A DNA stretch of 5,189 nucleotides, taken from assembly GCA_007119075.1 (NCBI GenBank), contig SKQJ01000342.1:1-5189 (forward strand), given 5' to 3'. A program made the translations under genes and the position numbers. Of the stretch, positions 1 to 5,189 are shown one piece after another. The notes below the pieces were generated by a model. That model saw only the letters and a program-made list of their open reading frames with translations, made no database searches and was not told the DNA's origin. This DNA comes from Bacteroidales bacterium (GTDB lineage: Bacteria; Bacteroidota; Bacteroidia; Bacteroidales; PUMT01). Within the stretch, counting starts at the first letter, position 1; the number at the start of each line of letters is the position of its first letter.

Positions 1-512
1 ACATTAATGCCGTAACAAACTGTTGCAATCACAGCAAGGATGCCATAGCGGTTATCGGAAGTTTCCACTGAAACATTGCCGGCACTGAGTATCAGTCCGG
101 CGGCCCCTGCAAGCCCCAGCATGAGCCCGCCAATGCTGAGCCATCTTATTTTATTGGCATATAGCATCATACCAATCAGCATAGTGAATATGGGAGTGAG
201 GGAATTCAGGATCCCGGCAAGGGAGCTGTCTATCCTGGTCTGAGCGGTGGCAAAAAGAAAGGCGGGGATCGTATTGCCTATAAATGCTACAATAAGCAGC
301 GACCGAAGGTTGTATTTATTTATTTTCCCTGCATTGCGGAATATCAGGGGCAGAAAAAACAAAAAGGAAAAAAAAATACGCATGGCACCGACCTGCATAC
401 CCGTAAAGGACTGCAATCCTCTTTTCATAAGAATAAAAGAGGCGCCCCAGATAAAGGCCAGGCATACCAGCAATATCCACTGCCAGGCTCTGATGTTCAA
501 ATCGATACGCAT
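1..512 (-). CDS. DMT/EamA-family membrane transporter, N-terminal part (runs off left edge)
   Basis: This is a polytopic inner-membrane protein of the drug/metabolite transporter superfamily (EamA fold), which usually exports or exchanges small metabolites; the substrate cannot be read from sequence. The first 170 codons are visible and the rest lies beyond position 1; full-length relatives are about 290-300 residues with ten helices. Hydrophobic segments lie near residues 10-28, 44-59, 71-89, 99-118, 124-143 and from 156 on. Family signatures are FIWGASFILMKRGL (residues 20-33) and SSLAGILNSLTPIFTMLIG (96-114), the second being the typical EamA helix 4 region. The ATG at 512 is well fixed: an in-frame TAA lies at 524-522, three codons upstream. 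There is no Shine-Dalgarno sequence. The gene begins only about 11 bases after the T-tract of the preceding terminator, so its promoter is not obvious. The family call is firm; any specific function would be a guess. Confidence 0.93.
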   Translation of the reverse strand, partial: MRIDLNIRAWQWILLVCLAFIWGASFILMKRGLQSFTGMQVGAMRIFFSFLFFLPLIFRNAGKINKYNLRSLLIVAFIGNTIPAFLFATAQTRIDSSLAGILNSLTPIFTMLIGMMLYANKIRWLSIGGLMLGLAGAAGLILSAGNVSVETSDNRYGILAVIATVCYGIN

Positions 513-523
513 GTACTGGAATT

Positions 524-555
524 AAAAAAAATCCCGCTTTTCCGGCGGGATTTTT
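524..555 (-). terminator. Rho-independent terminator of the Gfo/Idh oxidoreductase gene
   Basis: Bases 527-537 and 545-555 form a perfect 11-bp inverted repeat around a 7-base loop. On the minus strand the stem has a GC core (TCCCGC / GCGGGA) followed by an uninterrupted run of eight T at 531-524. It begins 20 bases after the TAA of the upstream minus-strand gene, the expected place for an intrinsic terminator. The A-run before the stem on the minus strand is shorter than the T-run after it, so the main direction is minus. Confidence 0.9.
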
Positions 556-575
556 CAGCTGTTGCAACAATGTAA

Positions 576-1916
<1,341 letters not shown>

Positions 1917-1960
1917 GATAAATTGGAATTAAGATTAGTATTTGGATTTTAGAACGGTTA

Positions 1961-1990
1961 CTAAAATAATGATATTTTATGAACTGCAAA
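1961..1990 (-). promoter_or_regulatory. Candidate Bacteroidota-type promoter for the oxidoreductase gene
   Basis: On the minus strand a TTTG at 1990-1987 (-33-like) is followed after 18 bases by TATTTTAG at 1968-1961, which matches the TAnnTTTG -7 consensus at all but one position. Transcription would start near 1954, giving a leader of roughly 38 bases before the ATG at 1916. Pattern match only; such motifs also arise by chance in AT-rich DNA. Confidence 0.42.
1962..1979. repeat. AT-only perfect inverted repeat overlapping the candidate -7 element
   Basis: TAAAATA (1962-1968) and TATTTTA (1973-1979) are exact reverse complements separated by ATGA. The repeat overlaps the proposed -7 box, so it could be a repressor-type operator. 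It has no GC in the stem and no T-run after it, so it is not a convincing terminator for the upstream gene. In AT-rich DNA this may be chance. Confidence 0.3.
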
Positions 1991-2002
1991 AAAACAGTCA
2001 CT

Positions 2003-3517
2003 TTAATTGTCCGGATCCCATTCGCAAACGACCCTGAACCCGACTTCCCGGGTATCTGTATACCACCAGATACTCTTTGGGATCTGGGGGTCGGTCATCT
2101 GCCACTGGACATGCTGCGTGTGGCTCCTGGCAGCTACCCTTACATCGCTGGCGTCTGAATTGAATGACCCTCCCCTTATGACCCGCTCGGTGCCGGAATC
2201 GGGCCCGGCAGGATCGACAACTCCGTCGACATACATTTCATAGGTATCGGGAGCGTACCAGTCGGCACAGAATTCATAGACATTCCCAAGCATATGTTCC
2301 AGCCCGAACGGATTCGGACGTACCGAACCGGGCAGCTGGGTGCGGGCCATGCTGTTTTCGTTGTAAATGACATATGTATTTATAACCGAGGTGTCTGCTC
2401 CGAAAATCCTGTTCCAGAAACGGTCAGTGCTGAACCTTCTGGGGTTTCCTTCAAAAAAGTAGGGACCGGTGGTGCCGCCCCTGGCCGCGTATTCCCACTC
2501 CGCTTCGGTTGGTAAGCGGTATGTCCTGCCGGTAATGGCAGTCAGCCATCTGCAATAGGTATCTGCTGCATGCCATGTCATGGTTATGGCCGGCCTTGCG
2601 CCCATTCCCCATCCCTGGTCGGGCAGGCCCCAGGGAGGAGTGGGCCCTGTAATGGCATCCACCTCGCCGAGGTTTGTGGCATAAACATTGTCCTGCCTGC
2701 CTTCGGCTGCGGTTTGATTGTAAAAGGCAAGGAATTCATCCCAGCTTACTTCCAGGCGTCCCATAAAGAAAGGGCTTATCTGCACATTGCGCACCGGGCC
2801 TTCGTCCTCGCCGCGATAAGGTTCATCGGGGGGGCTGCCCATCTGGAAGGTACCGCCCTCTATTGCGACCATATCGAAGCTGATCGAGGTGCCGGGGACC
2901 CTTTCGGTGAAATCGGCAAATTCAGCAACAGTGGCGGGTTCGGTAAAAATTTCCCGGTCAGCTTCCACCTCGACACCAAACTCAACTCCCTTTTGGACAA
3001 TATCGGAATAATGTCCGGTATACAGGTGACAGTTAAGGCAGCTCAGATCATCCTGGTTCTGGTTATAGTAAAGGTGGGCCTGCTGGCCGTCGCGTGACAG
3101 CTGCAAAGGAAACAGATTCTGGTGACAATTGATGCATGACTCGTCATATGTGAACCGTACAGCCGATTCAACATTTTTTTTGGCTTCCCAGTTTATGTTT
3201 TCAGGACCGGTGAATATCTGGTGGTAAACGTCATTTGACCCGTGTTTTGCCTTTGCCAGCAGATACCGGAGGTTTCCGGGAGGCGGCAGGTGGCACTGCG
3301 CACACTGGACAAACACCCCGCTTCTGTTGTCATAATGGGCCGACAGTTTCCAGGATGCTTCGGCATGAGGATGTGCATGGCAGGAATAGCAAAACTCATT
3401 AGTGGATGTATAGCGCACAATGCGGTCGCCTGCATAGAGAAGCAGAACGGTCAGAAAGGCAGTTGCCAGTACAATATATCTCCTGCCGCGCAAAAAAAAA
3501 CCTCTTCTTTTGTTCAT
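2003..3517 (-). CDS. Membrane tetraheme NapC/NrfH-type cytochrome c fused to a SUMF1 (FGE-like) domain
   Basis: This 504-residue protein has two parts. Residues 14-30 are a membrane anchor after a basic N-terminus. Residues about 40-170 are a NapC/NirT/NrfH-type cytochrome with four CxxCH haem sites (Cys43-His47, Cys72-His76, Cys128-His132, Cys160-His164). The stretch SAHYDNRSGV (59-68) before the second site is characteristic of the family. Lys89 and Asp96 have the seven-residue spacing I recall for the quinol-site Lys/Asp pair of NrfH. NapC/NrfH proteins pass electrons from menaquinol to periplasmic reductases. After a linker (about 170-212), residues 213-499 are a SUMF1 domain: MVAIEGGTFQMGS (216-228), YRLPTEAEWEYAARGG (333-348), GNVYEFCADWY (411-421), RVIRGGSF (445-452) and VGFRVV (492-497). 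The cysteine pair of genuine formylglycine-generating enzymes is missing after RGGSF, so that activity is unlikely. The ATG at 3517 has no Shine-Dalgarno sequence. The domains are certain; the combined function is unknown. Confidence 0.95.
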   Translation of the reverse strand: MNKRRGFFLRGRRYIVLATAFLTVLLLYAGDRIVRYTSTNEFCYSCHAHPHAEASWKLSAHYDNRSGVFVQCAQCHLPPPGNLRYLLAKAKHGSNDVYHQIFTGPENINWEAKKNVESAVRFTYDESCINCHQNLFPLQLSRDGQQAHLYYNQNQDDLSCLNCHLYTGHYSDIVQKGVEFGVEVEADREIFTEPATVAEFADFTERVPGTSISFDMVAIEGGTFQMGSPPDEPYRGEDEGPVRNVQISPFFMGRLEVSWDEFLAFYNQTAAEGRQDNVYATNLGEVDAITGPTPPWGLPDQGWGMGARPAITMTWHAADTYCRWLTAITGRTYRLPTEAEWEYAARGGTTGPYFFEGNPRRFSTDRFWNRIFGADTSVINTYVIYNENSMARTQLPGSVRPNPFGLEHMLGNVYEFCADWYAPDTYEMYVDGVVDPAGPDSGTERVIRGGSFNSDASDVRVAARSHTQHVQWQMTDPQIPKSIWWYTDTREVGFRVVCEWDPDN

Positions 3518-3570
3518 TTAATTTTATTGAAAAATAACTTTTAATCAGGGGGTATGTAAATAATTCAATT

Positions 3571-3595
3571 TATCCCGGCAAAAATAATATCCCGG
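3571..3595. repeat. Direct repeat CCGGGATA flanking a possible -7 element
   Basis: TATCCCGG occurs at 3571-3578 and again at 3588-3595 (CCGGGATA on the minus strand), with start points 17 bases apart. The minus-strand TATTTTTG lies between the copies, abutting one and one base from the other. CCCGG (3574-3578) and CCGGG (3592-3596) could also pair as a 5-bp hairpin. It may be an operator upstream of the cytochrome-SUMF1 gene; the repeats are short. Confidence 0.4.
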
Positions 3596-3603
3596 GACGG
3601 CAA
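3579..3603 (-). promoter_or_regulatory. Weak promoter candidate for the cytochrome-SUMF1 gene
   Basis: On the minus strand TATTTTTG (3586-3579) matches the TAnnTTTG -7 consensus exactly. The nearest upstream TTG (3603-3601) is only 14 bases away, against the usual 18-21, so the -33 part is poor and an activator may be needed if this is the promoter. The leader to the ATG at 3517 would be about 55 bases. The whole stretch 3518-3680 is AT-rich. Confidence 0.28.
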
Positions 3604-3730
3604 TTTTTTGAGTACAGGCAATATTACACATTTTTCGATAAAAAATAATTAATTTCTGATTTTTTTATATAAGTGCCGCAAAACCCAAGTTTGATGGGAT
3701 GTAAGGCACAATAATCTGGACAGGGACATA

Positions 3731-3756
3731 AAAGGCCGTTATGCGAAACGGCCTTT
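3731..3756 (-). terminator. Hairpin terminator of the acyltransferase gene
   Basis: AAAGGCCGTT (3731-3740) and AACGGCCTTT (3747-3756) form a perfect 10-bp stem around a 6-base loop. On the minus strand the stem ends in CCTTTTATGT, a short T-run. It lies 58 bases after the TAA of the acyltransferase gene, with no other gene in between. The short T-tract makes it weaker than the 524-555 terminator. The near-symmetric A and T ends could let it act in both directions. Confidence 0.75.
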
Positions 3757-3780
3757 GTACAGGTGGCCGATGAAACGATC

Positions 3781-3803
3781 CCGGCAAGACGGTGTTCTGC
3801 CGG
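3781..3803. repeat. Small inverted repeat between the acyltransferase stop and its terminator
   Basis: CCGGCA (3781-3786) and TGCCGG (3798-3803) are exact reverse complements around an 11-base loop, eleven bases after the minus-strand stop codon. With no T-run it is not a terminator by itself; it could be an extra 3'-end hairpin protecting the transcript, or chance. Confidence 0.35.
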
Positions 3804-3813
3804 CGAGAAATCA

Positions 3814-5181
3814 TTATGAGACAAGCCTTCCTCCGGCTGTCTGCAAAACCGGCTCAAGTTCCGCGACTATCCTGTTTTTAAGCACTGCCATCTTTTTGCC
3901 GAGTTCCCTGTCATTTTCGCACATGCGAGCCAGATCGATTCTTTCTCTGAGTGACCGGGAGATTCTGTGGCATTCAAAGGCCGACAGGCCGGAAAGCGGC
4001 AATAGCGCCACCAGTGGGATTGACCAGACAGGGGGCAAATAAGACACGGCCATAAGGGCAATTATAATATAATTTACCGGGACCAGAATAGTGCCCATGA
4101 CGAACTTGAATGAATCCAGAAACTCCGGCTCTTTGACTTTTTTCAGTGCAAGATGGATCACCGTTACCGGGAATAAATGCAGGAGGAGCCCTGCAAGAAT
4201 TACAGGGAACATTGCGATCCTGGCGAGCCGGGCAGCTAAAACAGGCATATTGCAGCTGTCGGGAAGGGTTTCCGCCGGGAAACCAATGGAATTCATAAGC
4301 TGAAGCATCCGGGAGCTTTTTGCTCTCAGTGCATCTGCCCTCCCGGGATCTTTTTCGAAATATTCATACATGGCCTTGCAAACCTCCCTGTCCAGGAGGG
4401 ATCCTTCACAGGCATTCCCGTCGCTTCCATTCAATCTTGCTGAAAGCTCCCTGCGTCCGTAATCCACAAGGAGCTTGTCCTCATTGTAGTATTCCGCTGC
4501 TTTCACATCCAGCATCAGCGATCTCAGGGATCCGGACAGTTTATCCTTCAGGGCATTTATGCCTGCCTGGGGGTGGCGACGGTAAAGATCCAGATAATCG
4601 GCTACTTCAATCGGTTTTCCGTAATTGATGACGAGCTCCCCGCGATTCGCCGGATTATTGCCATAATTTAAGCCTACCGGTATGATTTTTACCCTGCCAT
4701 CCGCACCGCTGATTTCCTCTGCACGGAAAGCTATCCTGCCGAATCCTTTTTTAAGGGGTCTCAGTCGCTTATAATGGTGGTGGTTCCCTTCGGGCATAAT
4801 GCCGATGCTTCCCCCGGAAGCAAGGAAGGAAGCAGCGTTGTCGAAAGCGCCTTCATTTTCTCCCATGTTTTCAATGCCATCGCGGGGGCGGTAGACCGGC
4901 ATTATCTTTAAAAACCGCAATATCCGGGCCACAATTGCGTTCCGGAACAAATCCGCCCTGGCGAGATAAACGGGCTGATACTTGTTTGTCAGCAGGACTG
5001 CTAGTGCATCGATCAGCGCATTCTGGTGATTGGCTGCGAAAATAACCCGGCCTCCGTCGGGAATATTCTCAAGTCCTCTCACACACAGCCTCCTGTAAAA
5101 CAAATGAAAGGAAATTCTCACCACCCTTTTCAGTATTTCATATTTCAGTGACCAGCGCCAGGGTTTTGCATTGTATTCCAT
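3814..5181 (-). CDS. PlsC/LPLAT-family glycerolipid acyltransferase with membrane C-terminal domain
   Basis: This 455-residue protein belongs to the lysophospholipid acyltransferase superfamily, which transfers acyl groups from acyl-ACP or acyl-CoA to glycerol phosphates or related lipids at the cytoplasmic face of the membrane. Block I is NHQNALID (51-58) with His52 and Asp58. The spacing is HX5D, as in the subfamily with the HxNxLxD pattern, not the classical HX4D. Block II is ARADLFRNAIVARILRF and MPVYRPRDG (74-102), block III is MPEG (129-132) followed by NHHH, and block IV is IIPVGLNYG (166-174) with YGKPI (187-191). The C-terminal half, beyond the catalytic domain, has hydrophobic segments near 320-347, 359-382 and 386-402 and ends in a charged helix. 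Classical PlsC is only about 240 residues. The gene ends in tandem stops TAA TGA and is followed by a hairpin terminator. Only 8 bases precede the ATG at 5181, so an upstream start outside the window cannot be excluded. Whether the acceptor is lysophosphatidate or another lipid is unknown. Confidence 0.93.
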   Translation of the reverse strand: MEYNAKPWRWSLKYEILKRVVRISFHLFYRRLCVRGLENIPDGGRVIFAANHQNALIDALAVLLTNKYQPVYLARADLFRNAIVARILRFLKIMPVYRPRDGIENMGENEGAFDNAASFLASGGSIGIMPEGNHHHYKRLRPLKKGFGRIAFRAEEISGADGRVKIIPVGLNYGNNPANRGELVINYGKPIEVADYLDLYRRHPQAGINALKDKLSGSLRSLMLDVKAAEYYNEDKLLVDYGRRELSARLNGSDGNACEGSLLDREVCKAMYEYFEKDPGRADALRAKSSRMLQLMNSIGFPAETLPDSCNMPVLAARLARIAMFPVILAGLLLHLFPVTVIHLALKKVKEPEFLDSFKFVMGTILVPVNYIIIALMAVSYLPPVWSIPLVALLPLSGLSAFECHRISRSLRERIDLARMCENDRELGKKMAVLKNRIVAELEPVLQTAGGRLVS

Positions 5182-5189
5182 ATCCGGAT

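Noticed and set aside
560..569. Ten-base palindrome TGTTGCAACA, with a related TGTTGCAA at 21-28
   Set aside because: The first lies between a stop codon and a terminator and the second inside a coding region; two short partial matches are not enough to call an operator or a repeat family.
316..570. An 84-codon minus-strand open frame overlapping the start of the transporter
   Set aside because: It starts upstream of and runs through the terminator hairpin and is out of frame with the EamA coding sequence, which has strong family motifs; it is a shadow.
1917..2002. Intrinsic terminator between the cytochrome fusion and the oxidoreductase
   Set aside because: There is a run of seven T on the minus strand (1994-1988) but no GC-rich stem before it, and the AT-only inverted repeat has no T-run after it.
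2003..2663. The SUMF1 domain as a true formylglycine-generating enzyme activating sulfatases
   Set aside because: The catalytic cysteine pair is absent in the segment after RGGSF, and no sulfatase gene is in the window.
2570..3097. A 175-codon open frame on the plus strand
   Set aside because: It lies wholly inside and antisense to the cytochrome-SUMF1 gene, whose frame carries clear domain motifs. The plus-strand translation shows no recognisable family and there is no promoter or ribosome signal.
3624..3857. A 77-codon minus-strand open frame in the intergenic region
   Set aside because: It begins within the acyltransferase 3' end in another frame and reads through the terminator hairpin; the translation has no recognisable features.

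Overview
The window looks like chromosomal DNA of a Bacteroidota bacterium, perhaps an anaerobic or facultative member of the Bacteroidales/Marinilabiliales type. The evidence is indirect. None of the three starts whose upstream DNA is visible has a Shine-Dalgarno sequence; all three sit behind AT-rich leaders. Candidate promoters resemble the TTTG/TAnnTTTG pattern of that phylum. The protein families also fit: a Tat-exported Gfo/Idh/MocA oxidoreductase with a lipobox, a SUMF1-like domain with a WWYTD-type C-terminal motif, and a long PlsC-like acyltransferase with an HxNxLxD-type motif. The assignment to phylum is an inference.

Four protein genes are present, all on the minus strand, so transcription runs from right to left. 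In that order they are: (1) 5181-3814, a PlsC/LPLAT-family acyltransferase with a membrane-bound C-terminal half, followed by a rho-independent-type hairpin at 3731-3756; (2) 3517-2003, a membrane-anchored tetraheme NapC/NrfH-type cytochrome fused to a SUMF1 (formylglycine-generating-enzyme-like) domain; (3) 1916-576, a Tat-signal, probably lipid-anchored Gfo/Idh/MocA oxidoreductase, followed by a strong hairpin terminator at 527-555; (4) 512 to beyond position 1, the N-terminal 170 residues of a DMT/EamA-family transporter, cut by the window edge.

The 296-base gap between the acyltransferase and the cytochrome fusion holds the acyltransferase terminator, a smaller hairpin, a weak promoter candidate and a pair of CCGGGATA direct repeats. 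The 86-base gap between the cytochrome fusion and the oxidoreductase holds a better promoter candidate and no convincing terminator, so those two genes may be partly co-transcribed. No RNA gene, mobile element or CRISPR array was seen.

The most unusual item is the cytochrome-SUMF1 fusion. Its haem half has the features of a quinol-oxidising NapC/NrfH electron-transfer module. Its SUMF1 half lacks the cysteine pair of true formylglycine-generating enzymes. Next to it lies an oxidoreductase predicted to work on the same side of the membrane. The two could form an extracytoplasmic redox unit, but this rests only on adjacency and predicted location.
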